A DNA stretch of 64,000 nucleotides from Melampsora larici-populina 98AG31. Its lineage: Eukaryota > Basidiomycota > Pucciniomycetes > Pucciniales > Melampsoraceae. Numbering within the stretch: position 1 is the stretch's first letter; every line of letters starts with the position of its first letter. The stretch is from contig NW_006768799.1 of the NCBI RefSeq assembly GCF_000204055.1, forward strand, positions 775,291-839,290. The letters are read 5' to 3'. The position numbers were made by a program, and so were the translations under genes. Shown here in pieces: positions 47,353 to 57,722 of this stretch. The notes under the pieces are model-generated. The model was given only the letters and a program-made list of their open reading frames with translations, was not told the DNA's origin and searched no databases.

Positions 47353-47917
47353 GTTCGGATTGTTTGAGGTTTAGTAGTGCGATTACAAATGTAATATTCA
47401 ATAGGTTAAACTGTGAACAATGTGATGTGAGCGCTATTGAGAAGACCTGTGAGGTATGGTGCAAGGTTATTTATGGAGATAACATGTTGTGAGACATTTG
47501 ACTCGATTGGGCATATTGCCTGTACGTGGGACATGTAGTGAGACGTAACGGGATTTTATTATCTATGTATTATCAATTTCAATTGCCAATTCGGGCTTAG
47601 GAACCAGGTTCCTTAATCATCTAAGGAACGTTCCTAGTTATCCTCAAGCGCGACAGTGTTCTGGAATAAGATGGTGATTTGATGGGAGCTTGACAATAGT
47701 TGATGAGGTGAACACGTGAGCCACAGATTTTACTCAAAGGACGCGTAAACCTCCAACCTCAAAGTACTAATTGGGAGTTTTGTCAAGTTTTGCCGCTGAA
47801 CACGGTTTACCTTTAACTTGAATGATGAATTTCATTTACCCCTTTCGGGCGTAGGAACTAGGTTCCTTAATTATCTAGGGAACGTTCCCAATTATGCTCA
47901 AGCGCGACCATGTTCTG
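47353..47917. repeat. Right end of the KDZ element with two terminal-like modules
   Basis: Two related modules, 47590-47656 and 47843-47911, each contain GGAAC(C/T)AGGTTCCTTAAT, a GGGAACGTTCC-type palindrome and CTCAAGCGCGAC. The outer one forms the functional-looking terminus next to the target duplication; the inner one is more diverged. Confidence 0.7.
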
Positions 47918-47925
47918 AGTTAGGA
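47918..47925 (+). repeat. Right 8-bp target-site duplication
   Basis: AGTTAGGA, matching 34618-34625. Confidence 0.8.
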
Positions 47926-48762
47926 CCATTATAAATGATCACTCTTTGCCTTAGTTTAACACAAGCCCTCTCTGCGCGGCCACGGAGGCCTTTGCCTCAT
48001 GACTTACAGTTCCTTCAAATGTTCATCGATCAAGATCGCACGATGCCTTGCTGGATCATAGCTGTAAAACATTTTGAGTCACAAATAATTCGTACAACTC
48101 AAGTGAGAAGCTGTTCAAAAAGGTGTGGCTTTGATGCAACTACTTCAAGCGTGTGACTGATCATATTTTGCTTTCAAAACGCAGGTTAATATAAAGGGTT
48201 GATACAAATCGGTTGTTGTTCGCTTGAGTGATTTATGCCTAAAGTACTCCCAGTACTCGGACGCCAAACTTAAAGTCTGACTCTGATCTCCTTGGCGCTA
48301 GCCCAACTCGACATGTATCCTCGTCGCGATCAAGTTAACCGGAGGCAATTTGAGCCCAATCCGGTGAACATGGTCGTAAAGTAGCGTAAAGTTCTCCGGT
48401 CCACTGAGCCTTGACAGGCCTTAACCGATTGGTCTTGTTGTGCTCAAGCTAATTATCAAAACTTGAGCATCTTGACGAAACGTGAAGTAGCAGGTTCTCA
48501 CATCTGCACCGGGATCACATAAATACCTCACCCATTACAACCTCCCTGGGAGCCTTGCTCCTCTTTTTGAAATTTGATTTCCCTCTCTTTAACATTTACA
48601 TAATTTCATTTGCTGCTCGCTCTATTTAAATCCCTCATATACTCCCTTCTCGGCAGGCCCGAATTTTTTTTTATCTCTGATTTTATTTATTCCTTCACAT
48701 TTTCTACAATTAACTACATCTGTTTCATTCATTCAAAAAGCTTACGAATTCAAACTGCAATA
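47926..48762. other. Upstream region of SOD-like gene 1
   Basis: No gene seen. A pyrimidine-rich stretch (TCTCTTTAAC, CTCGCTCTATTTAAAT) about 100-180 nt before the ATG resembles a fungal core promoter with the TATA-like TATTTAAAT near 48623. Confidence 0.4.
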
Positions 48763-49750
48763 ATGTCCAACCAGATGTCCAAGAAAAATATCCATCAGAG
48801 CGTGCTTGTCTTTTTCAGCTTACTCCTGGCTTGCAGCGTTTCTGCCGCTCCCTCAATACCTTCCGCGCTTCCCGCATATCTCCCATTGCCGCCAATACAA
48901 GCAACTGTGCCAGCAAACGACGGGCCAGCTGCAAGAGCACACGTCGTTAGCCCGGACTCGACCGGACACGGAATTGTTGGGATCTTTGAATTCTATAACA
49001 TGCGTTCTGCAAATACTGTTGGCGTGACGTTGACCGTGACAGGCTTAGATACTGTTATGCCTCTAGTGGATCACGCTTATCATAGTGCGTTCCTCTTTTT
49101 CCACGTAGATTGACTCTGAATTTGTTTTAGCGCCAGAAGATTGATTCGAGACTTTTGCATTGGTAATCTTTCCGCGCTCATCTTTTTCCTCCTCTGCAAT
49201 ATCAGTTCACACCCACCCGATCTCCTCGGACGGAAACTGCTCGTCTGCACTTGGTCACCTGTCTCCTAATGGGATTCCTGATAAACCAGCTTGTAATCAT
49301 GAAATGCCACAAACCTGTCAAGAAGGGGTAAGTCATTCGTCCTCCCTTCCCATATCATTCATGACACACAGTTAACTTTTGGAGCGTTCATCAATAGGAT
49401 TTAGCTGGTAAACATGGCCTATTACCCGCTGGACACAACATTGTTCAAATGCAATTTGAAGACGCTTTTATTAAGTTTCAACCTGAGAATGAAAGTATCC
49501 TTGGTCGTAGTGTTGTAATTCATGGTTTAAATGGAGTTCGTCTTGCTTGTGGTACGTTTCCTCTTTTTTTCCTTCCCCGTAGATCCTCATTTTAATCCAT
49601 TATCAATTTGATCAAAGCTGATGTTCATTTTATTCAATGAATTCAGGTAATATCACCTCGGTATTGGATGGCACGGCTGACACGATTGGAAACCCTAATG
49701 GAAGAGCATCTACAATGAACCACCAGTTGAGCACATACAATTTATTCTGA
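48763..49750 (+). CDS. Secreted Cu-only superoxide dismutase-like protein 1
   Basis: Four exons: 48763-49084, 49206-49327, 49398-49551 and 49647-49750; 233 aa. Signal peptide: SVLVFFSLLLACSVSAAPS. The SOD_Cu beta-barrel follows: ARAHVVSPDSTGHGIVG, then the copper ligands YHIHTHPI (two His), DLAGKHG and RSVVIHG, with a downstream RLACGN arginine. SSDGNCSSALGHLSPNG and CNHEMPQTCQEG supply the Cys pairs. The zinc-loop ligands and electrostatic loop of canonical Cu/Zn SOD are absent, as in fungal Cu-only SODs (Candida SOD5 type), which convert superoxide to H2O2 outside the cell. Paralogue at 53404-54346 with identical intron positions and phases. In a plant pathogen such an enzyme could detoxify host oxidative bursts; this is inference. 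Confidence 0.82.
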
Positions 49751-51011
49751 ACTGAAGAAGCGTGATGCTCATAACTCGCTTTTGATCTTGATTCCGTTTG
49801 AATCAGTTATCCAGCACCGGGCCAAGAGATGACTCACCCATGAGTATGTATCAGTCCAATGTTTAGAGTATCTGAATGATTAGTCATTATTGAAGGGATT
49901 TCGTATATCAGTTGACATTTTGTCGTCCAATATTCCTGGCAGTCTTATACATCATGAGTATTTTGTTTTGATCCTTAATTTGTTTGCTTTTTCGATTCTT
50001 TCCATACGGACTCTTTACAATATTTGTTACATCTGAAAGATATAATCTATACACTCACACAATATGACTCAGCACAATAAAATCGTGATAACCAAACTAA
50101 CAGGGTGGTCATTGTCAAGTTGAGCTTATCTACACAATGCTTGTGCAGCAGTATATACCCAAGAGCACAGAAAAAGAGCAATGTAGGCTCTATCCTCTTT
50201 GTCAGATCCGTTGTCAACGGTGCCTATCTTGAACGATCAATCTTGAAGGCGGGCCGTGGACTTTACTTACTGAGGTGATTCTGATCTCTTCGAAACCGTA
50301 CGGAAAACAGGGATTCACATGTGATTCGTTAAAGACTTTGAAGATCGGGGTGAAGTTAAGAAGATGGCTGTATCCATAAGCTGGCATTATGAGAGACAGA
50401 GCCCTAGACTATACTCTTGTTGTTGGCTTGGATCCTCGAAATAAGGTGGCGAGTTCAAAGCCTACATTGAAGGGCAGATCCCCTTATTCAAGATATCAGG
50501 TAACCGACTGGACGTGCTTAGCCTAATCTATGTTTACTTTTTTGATGATTTCCCACTTTATTTATTACAGTCTCCTACAAACTATCGAATATTTCTAAGC
50601 GTCCTCCAGCCATCTTTCGACTCAGCTGATGATTATGGGACCTGATTCATAACTTGTAGCTAAAAGATGGCGAGAAACTTAATCAGGACACCATAGATAG
50701 AAATTGGTACCTGTTTAAAACTTAAAGCTAAGCTCCGATGGTAGAGACCCTTGTAATTGCTGGTCGGATGACTTGTCCAGGGAATAGGCTCACTGATTCG
50801 ATATATATACTCGCCCTCTTCTTCTCCTCGCAACAGATTTTAATCATCATTCTATCGATATTCCTTGATATACAAAGCACTTGCCTCAACATTCAAAACC
50901 TCATTCACTCTTACTTTTCTTTCAAGTTTTCGAAACGATCCTTGAATTATCTTCGCCCGCCGAACCACCAATTCAAGATTTATATTCCCTTACCTTTGTC
51001 CATTACCCGTC
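49751..51011. other. Intergenic region
   Basis: No supported gene. Frames in the last 270 nt lie upstream of the next gene's ATG and look like 5' leader (pyrimidine-rich with TATATATAC near 50804). Confidence 0.45.
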
Positions 51012-52300
51012 ATGAATTCTCGATCACCTCAACCATGTCGTCGTGTAAGACTCCTATCAGCGCTAAAGTTATCCGAAAAGCCCAAGGATTTAGGGATAAC
51101 AAGGAAAAATTTTGCAGTGAGCGTTATTCTCTTCGAGGCCTTCGTTTATTTACATCACTAGTATGCTGACGCTTGAGGGTGATGTTTTGACTTTAGCGTG
51201 CCAAAGCTTACGAAATGGCACATCCGATCCCTTATGTGGCACCTACAATTGTAAGCGTTCATATCATTGGATTTTATCCTGGCCTTTGATCATCCATCAT
51301 AGACACTCATTTCTGTTGTTTCTCATGCCCTTCACAGGATCAATGCGATCCACTTTTGATAGCTTTAGCACGTTCTACAAACACGTCGACATCTTATAGA
51401 TACGCTTGTCAAAGATCGGTATGTCATTCATTGACTAGCCTTTGCCATATGATCCTATATCCTCACCTTGTCTGACACACTGTCATCACATAGAGCAAGG
51501 TCCCTGTTCGCGATCCACCTCAGTTCCCTGTGAATCGGAACTTCAGTCAAACAGTCATCTACACCTTTGATGATGTTAAGGACGAGCCTGAACTCAGCGA
51601 ATGTAGTGGGGACGATGATGTCTATCTGGTTAGTACATAATCCACATAACTCATTTCTTTCTCTCCATGCACAGCCAACTATTGTCGATATATCCTGTCT
51701 TCATGCCCAAGTGAATGAAATACTCACACATGATTCATCTTGGATCTCCCTTATTTTCAGGCTTCAGCACCTCGAATTCAGAATGAAGACCAGAGTACAC
51801 CAGAGGCCATTGATTTTCCGCAGTTGGCTATGCCCGACTTCCCTTCGCCCCTCCTAAAAAGTGAATGCGATGTAATTTCTTGGTCACCATCCACGCCGGT
51901 CAGAGCTCATAAAGGAAACAAGCACACTCCATATAGCAGAGTGTCCTCGACTCTCGAGACCCCGATGCTTACAGTGTCCTCTTCTTCCGCCACATCAAAT
52001 GTGGTAACAACTCCTGGTTCTTTTCCAACTACGCCAGCATCATCGTACATGATTCAGTACTCAAGTGGTCAATGTTTTTCTTCCACTCCAATCACTCCAA
52101 GATCCTCGAGTAACAAACCAACTATACCACTTGCTAAGCCAATCATCAAGCTCCACACAATCAATGAGCAACTACTCTCACCTTCGGACCTACCCTCGCC
52201 GTCTTTGGTGAAGCTTGATCACCGTAAGCCAGGCCCAGAGATCTTGGCCGGTTTAGATTTTCTCACGAAGTTTTATGCTCGCACAAATCTGAATGATTGA
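51012..52300 (+). CDS. Orphan Ser/Thr/Pro-rich protein, probably nuclear
   Basis: Five phase-0 exons: 51012-51116, 51197-51250, 51338-51418, 51494-51628 and 51761-52300; 304 aa. ATG 51012 is chosen because only this frame joins all exons; the ATG at 51035 does not. The N-terminal ~90 residues are basic and helical (VRLLSALKLSEKPKD, RKNFARAKAYEMAHPIP). The rest is low-complexity Ser/Thr/Pro with several SP/TP sites (STPVR, SFPTTPASS, STPITPRS). No signal peptide, membrane segment or recognised domain. It separates the two SOD-like paralogues. Function unknown. Confidence 0.55.
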
Positions 52301-53403
52301 TTAGAACTTGATCATCTGGAATCTTGATACACCTTGTCTAGGATTTGTTATCTTAATTTTAATTGTACTCAATCATCACTATCAGTTCAATTTTGTTTTC
52401 TTCTACCAGTATAATTGAGCGAAACCTATTAGTTCTCGAATTGTTGTGGAATACATACTCCATCATCTTCATGACAATAAAGATCGCGGGAATGGTTTTT
52501 TTGAGGAAAGCAGAAGTTTTCATCTGACTCCGTCATCAAAACCGAAAAAAAATCCCTTCATGCCCAGCGAAGGTCTCGGGAGATATGTGCACTTTAATGA
52601 AAATTGTAGGCCGCGTTGTACCGCTGTGACAATATACATATCCAACATTTCATCGACATGGGTATTATGTAAACCTCAAAAGGACCGAACCGTGATAACT
52701 TATTCTTTTAATTCAAGGCTTGCCCATGAGGCTAGTACGCAGACAAATCATGGCTATCTTCAATCGAGGATCATGCGGGTTGTCCTACTGACAACAGCTG
52801 ATTCCAACGTGGCAGCCGCAACATCAGTCAAAACTGATCTCATGACCGGCTTGAAGTCGCTATGGCAGCTTCGAGTAATTTTCTGATGTCATCGCGTCAA
52901 GATCCGGATTTTCGGCATCACTATTGGCGCCAGAGAACGAGCTAAGATGTGTATCACACCGGCCTGGGTACTTCCTAAGAAGGAGATGTTAAGTTGTGAA
53001 GATACTCGTCAGCTCGCATTGGACGGCGAATACGTTGTTCAAAACTGTTGATCCAGGAGTGTGTAACTTGGTCTAAAACATCTGGAAAGCGACTTGCTCA
53101 TTTATGTGGTCGGCAAGGCTCAGTGCGGATCATCAGATGCCACCATCATGACCATATAAACACCCCTTGTCTTTATTTCCAAAATCTTTGCGCTTCCTGT
53201 GTTATTCTCCATCACTCGCGATTACCGTTTTCTCTCCGGCAGGCTCCAAAGTTATCTCACATGGTTTGACCTCTTTGACATAATCCCTCGCATCAGTTCA
53301 CATTTATTTATCATCACATCAGTTCACAATTATTGATTATCACATCACTCACAAGAAGTACACCTTACGTACAAGAAGAGAAAAGACACAAAGTTAGACG
53401 AAT
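52301..53403. other. Intergenic region
   Basis: An open frame at 52446-52886 has no splicing, homology or composition that supports it as a gene. The last 100 nt contain the repeated word CATCAGTTCACA (53294-53328). Confidence 0.4.
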
Positions 53404-54346
53404 ATGCTCAAATTTACACATATCTTCGTAACCTACATCTTCACCCTCACCTTTCTTCACTATGCTTTGACAGCGCCTCAATTTCCGTCATTATTTCCGG
53501 CAACACCTCAGCCTCCACCATTCTCGCCAGCGCCACAATCTCAGTCACCATCCAACGGCGGCGCAGTTGCTAGAGCCCGCGTGGTGAGCCCCCCAAATTC
53601 CAATGGACGAGTTAATGGCGATTTCGAATTCTACGAGGTCGGCAACAACCAAATTGGTGTGAGACTCACTGTGAACGGCTTAGATACGGTACAGCCCATC
53701 ATGCAGCACAGATATCATAGTAGGTCTCAACTTTTCCAAAGTATTTTAACAGTTGGGCACAGGAAGATAAGTCTGACCTTGGTCTCTAATCTTTTTCACG
53801 TTCGCGATTCGTAGTTCACGCCCATCCGATCGGACGTGATGGAGACTGTGCAGCTGCTCTGGGACACCTTTCACCAAATGGACTGCCCGACAATGCAGTA
53901 TGCAACCCTCAGAGTCCGGGACGTTGTCAAGAAGGCGTAGGTCTCCTAGTATCATCCGTTATCTTCATCCTAGACCTTGACTTTGTACTCTCGCTTCTCA
54001 GGATCTCGCAGGAAAACATGGATTGCTACCTGGAAATGAAAGAGTCGTCACGAGACAGTACACAGATACCTCTCTTCGGCTTCAACCTGAGAGAGAAAGC
54101 ATTCTAGGCCGTAGTGTAGTGATACATGGTCAAGATAACTCTCGAGTTGCATGCGGTGAGACTCAGATACCTATCTTTATCTCTTTCGCTTCCACTACTT
54201 GAATCTTATCGAATCTAATGGGGACTTTATATACTACAGGAAATATCATATCAAGTCTTGATGGTACAGCTGACTTTAGTGGACGGCCGACGGGAAGACA
54301 ATCTAACATCAGGTTCGGTCAAAAAACATCATTCAATCTATGTTAA
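53404..54346 (+). CDS. Secreted Cu-only superoxide dismutase-like protein 2
   Basis: Four exons: 53404-53719, 53815-53936, 54002-54155 and 54240-54346; 232 aa. Signal peptide MLKFTHIFVTYIFTLTFLHY, then a Pro-rich spacer (FPATPQPPPFSPAPQSQS). Copper ligands: YHIHAHPI, DLAGKHG and RSVVIHG. The supporting motifs RDGDCAAALGHLSPNG, CQEG, SRVACGN and SSLDGTADFSGRPTGRQS are all present. Internal exon lengths (122 and 154 nt) equal those of gene 1, proving common ancestry; sequence outside the active site is clearly diverged. Zinc ligands are missing, as in Cu-only SODs. Same strand as gene 1, about 3.7 kb away. Confidence 0.82.
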
Positions 54347-55532
54347 TTTCAGTTTGCTAATCAGTTTCCAAATTTCACAACAGACCTCTGTAATTTTCCT
54401 CGATTCAATTCTCGGTTTGTTTCATGCAAATATGTATCACTAAAAGATGTGGATCATACGCATGTTAGCACGAACAGTTTCAACTCCCTCACAACTGCAT
54501 CAGCCCTAGTTCACTATTTATCAATTGTTTTTGGGTACACTGTTGTCTTTATTTAGGGCATATGAACCCCCTTCTCAAGCTTACGATTCTTCCTGTGTGC
54601 TTCCACTTTAATACTCTATTATGTACCTTTCACCGAAGTAATGCAATAATCAGAACATAATACAAGATGCCTAGAGAATACACATGTTCAATAAATGAAA
54701 CTGACAATACACTTTGCCCATTGATCAGGAGTTTCTGCTTTGCATCACCTTGAAATTCATGAGTCATGCATATATCTGTGAATTCATCTGAAATGATTCA
54801 GTGAGAAAAATTAGAAAAATTACTTCTGAAAAAGCGTACGAACTGAAGATCCAAATGAATTACTGCCTGTTAGGCTCTTGGGAGCAAGGTCTCAGCGGGT
54901 TGAAATTTATTGGATAAAGACACATATGAAGAATGCAAATAGACACAAACGAAAGCAATTCTCTGAGGTTTCATAACAGAAATGTTGCGTTAGAGTACCG
55001 ACTTCAAACCAAACATCAGAGTGGTGAGATATTGAAAGCAGCCGAAGAAAGCAAAATCCCATTACATGTATCTCACCCTATCTCACCTTGAAGACGACCA
55101 GGACGCGGAAAGGCAGAGTAGGCCAGAGTGCTCTTATGTAGCACCACTCAACCCCACTCAACCAAGACTCAAAAGTTCACGATCGATCCGCGGTCTATCG
55201 CGGTCTATCGGATTCTCGAGCTATTGCGCCAGTGGTACTACTACACTGATCGTGTTCATGGAGTCTCGGATTGACTTAGCCCTTTGTTAAGCTAACGGAT
55301 TGACAGATGTCTGTTGATATGATCATTTCCATCGTGTACATGAATAGCGGTGCATAGCCACATCCATTCCCCGCTCAACTCGAGTTCTTTTGAATCTTTC
55401 TTTTTCTTTGCTTAAACCAAGAATATTCTCCAGTTTCCATCCACAACATCCTCATTCCAAATTGACATTCAACTCCATTCATCACCTCAGCCTGCTGCCT
55501 TACATATCACTAGAAACTAGAAACAATCCGAA
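54347..55532. other. Intergenic region
   Basis: No gene seen. Contains a short tandem duplication near 55187-55210 (CGCGGTCTATCG repeated). Confidence 0.45.
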
Positions 55533-56723
55533 ATGTTATTCAAGTCTTTCATATCCCTCTTCACGATTACCTTTTGGCATAATTCAAATCATTACTTAAC
55601 TCGACCAAGAAAATTACTCAGACAAACTTCTAATCAGATTTACCCTTCATTATCACCATCTCTGCAAGTCTTTCGCAAGACTAGAGAGACATTGAGTGAT
55701 GCAGGTGAGTGATCAGCTTAACTCTTGGTTTCTGCGGAGTAGATCATATCATATAGAATAAAGTTCTGAAAGCCTTCATTGGTGGGCATTACCTTCAGCG
55801 CTACATGCTCGGGAATTAATTCAATATAGTTCAGTGTTCTTCACACACTCGCATTGATCAGAGATCCTCAACTGAAACTTGATGGGTTTCGAATTTGGTC
55901 GAGTCACCTTCAGGGTCATTAGGGATTGGGACGCTGATGAGCACTTGTGAGCCTTTGATGATCACAGCATGTGCTGCCTTTCTAGCGGGATGACTGATTT
56001 TCACTTCTTTCAAAGATCCTGAAGATCATCCTCAAGAGTCTTTACGAGGTCTAGCAATTGGTTTGCAAGAGTATTTTGCACCTTATCACAATGGTGATCT
56101 CTTGCTACTTGCCTTACCGATCTCACCCATTTATAAAAACATCGATCAATCCTCATCACTTTCAGCGACCATCGCAATCAAGGATGAACTTGGTCAGCTT
56201 CAACGTAATGGTTCCAATTGGGCTGCTAATCGAAGGAGGATCACTCTCTTTGGTACCCTAATGCCTGTGACTGACGTAATGGAGGCAAAGGCACTTTATG
56301 AAAAATTTCATCCTGACAGTTCATTCTGGAATGGTGATAATGGACCTCACGATAAAATGTGGGTACGATTTCAGGTGAGTGTCTTAGATTCTTCTAAGCA
56401 TTTCAATATACCTTCTTGCCTAGCAGCTTCTGAGTTGATCCTTTGAATTTATGCACTACCTACAAAATCGTCATTTTTTTTCAATAGACCAAAGAGGCTT
56501 ATTACTTTGGAGGGTGAGCATCATCATCTTATAGAGAACAAGAGAACAATATCTCATGTTCAAACCTTTTTCAACTGTCAGCTTTGGCGATAGAGCAGCA
56601 ATTGGATGGCTTGATATGGAACTTTACCAAAATGAATTCAAAGACACGATTGAAAGCAAAACCAAATCAGTCTGCTTTCATCCATATAGTCGAAACCTTT
56701 ACTGCGATCAAGCTATGGATTGA
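55533..56723 (+). CDS. CREG-like (FMN-binding split-barrel) protein, short form
   Basis: Five exons: 55533-55704, 55914-55946, 56016-56374, 56488-56513 and 56582-56723; 243 aa. Exon 2 is 33 nt, the same length as exon 2 of the paralogue at 4474-6208, and encodes GSLGIGTLMST. Core motifs: DHPQESLRGLAIGLQEYFA, NGDLLLLALPISPIYKNI, RRRITLFGTLMPVTD, LYEKFHPDSSFWN, YYFGGFGDRAAIGWLD and NLYCDQ. It ends eight nucleotides after the NLYCDQ block, without the acidic tail. The N-terminus MLFKSFISLFTITFW is hydrophobic and may act as a signal peptide. It has two introns absent from the paralogue's third exon. Confidence 0.8.
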
Positions 56724-57722
56724 AGAATCAAAGACCTTTGGACAAAGTTTGTTAGACTGGTAATTTATCCCAAGCAAAACAAAACCGTAGAGGTATGTAT
56801 CGACCAATTGAACCTTCAAAAGCATTGATTTAATCAATTTCTTTTTAATTTCAAGGCAAGGTATATGGAACTTATCGTATTTTTGCGTTTTTCCATTTGG
56901 CTAGTTGTCTTTGGATTGTTTATTTATCTTTTGTATCATATTTTACGACATCTCACCCAAAACTTTGAATTATGAGGAAATAGATAATGTCTTCAAACAT
57001 AGAGAGACTTTTCTGCTGTTAAGAAATGAACCCAAACAACTTACTCAAATGTACCATTTTTTCAATCAAATTACTGTATCGAATTGAGAAAGAAGACACG
57101 AAAAAAAGTGATCAAGTATAACAAGAAGAAAAAAACCGAAATTTTATAAATCCAGGAAACAATGAACAAAATGTTGAAGAGAATTATGTTCATTGAATTA
57201 AAAAAATTGAAAAGTAAGTTACAAGGTGCAATGACGTTCTCGATTGCCAATAAGCATTTGAGTTAACTTCAAGTGAAAAAGATGGACAGAACTATCATAA
57301 AAAGGTTAACACAAGGGAAATATACACCAAATCAACCAACTTTCCTAAACAGTGAAGGACAGTCTTTTTTTGTAGATAATCTTGCTGCTAACCCTGATCC
57401 CTATATTTTCATTTCGAATTTGAGATGGTTGATTTGATATGATAAGTGAAAACAATCGATATCATCAGATGAGCTGTTGAGTGAACCACTTTGGAGAAGT
57501 CATGTTATTTGTTTCATCTCCAAACAATGATCGTTAAACCATCAGCTTGAATACATCTTCTACCACTACATCCATAATGGCTTTCAGAACTTGCTCATGT
57601 TCTCGGTCCGTAAACCTTTAATTCAGTGAGCAACAATATCAACAGTCAGCCTTTGTTATAGACGATAAGGATCCGCCCTCAGTTCACCTCAGACAAACAA
57701 GAAGCTAAAAAAGAAAAATCAA
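56724..57722. other. Convergent intergenic region
   Basis: AT-rich DNA between 3' ends of the CREG-like gene (+) and ARMH3-like gene (-). Short frames are unsupported. Confidence 0.5.

Larger units (their letters stand above)
34626..47917. mobile_element. 13.3-kb KDZ-superfamily DNA transposon with cargo genes
   Basis: Bounded by an 8-bp direct duplication (AGTTAGGA) and by inverted termini. The left end (from 34626) and the inverted right end (from 47917) share ATGGTCGC, a diverged 6-nt stretch, then CATAATTGGGAACGTTCCCT. About 34 of 42 positions match, and four adjacent differences are all transitions. Inside lie a CxC5-CxC6-KDZ transposase (-) and, on the plus strand, four cargo genes, plus a partial internal duplication. 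Zisupton/KDZ elements are known to make 8-bp duplications, so the class fits. The genes have introns and largely open frames, so the copy may be fairly young, but one cargo gene has a nonsense codon. Confidence 0.82.

Noticed and set aside
34626..47917. A TET/JBP dioxygenase gene expected with KDZ elements
   Set aside because: No HxD..H..R dioxygenase motif series was found in any frame of the element.
52446..52886. 146-codon open frame as a gene
   Set aside because: No motif, no introns unlike its neighbours, and unusual composition; likely chance.
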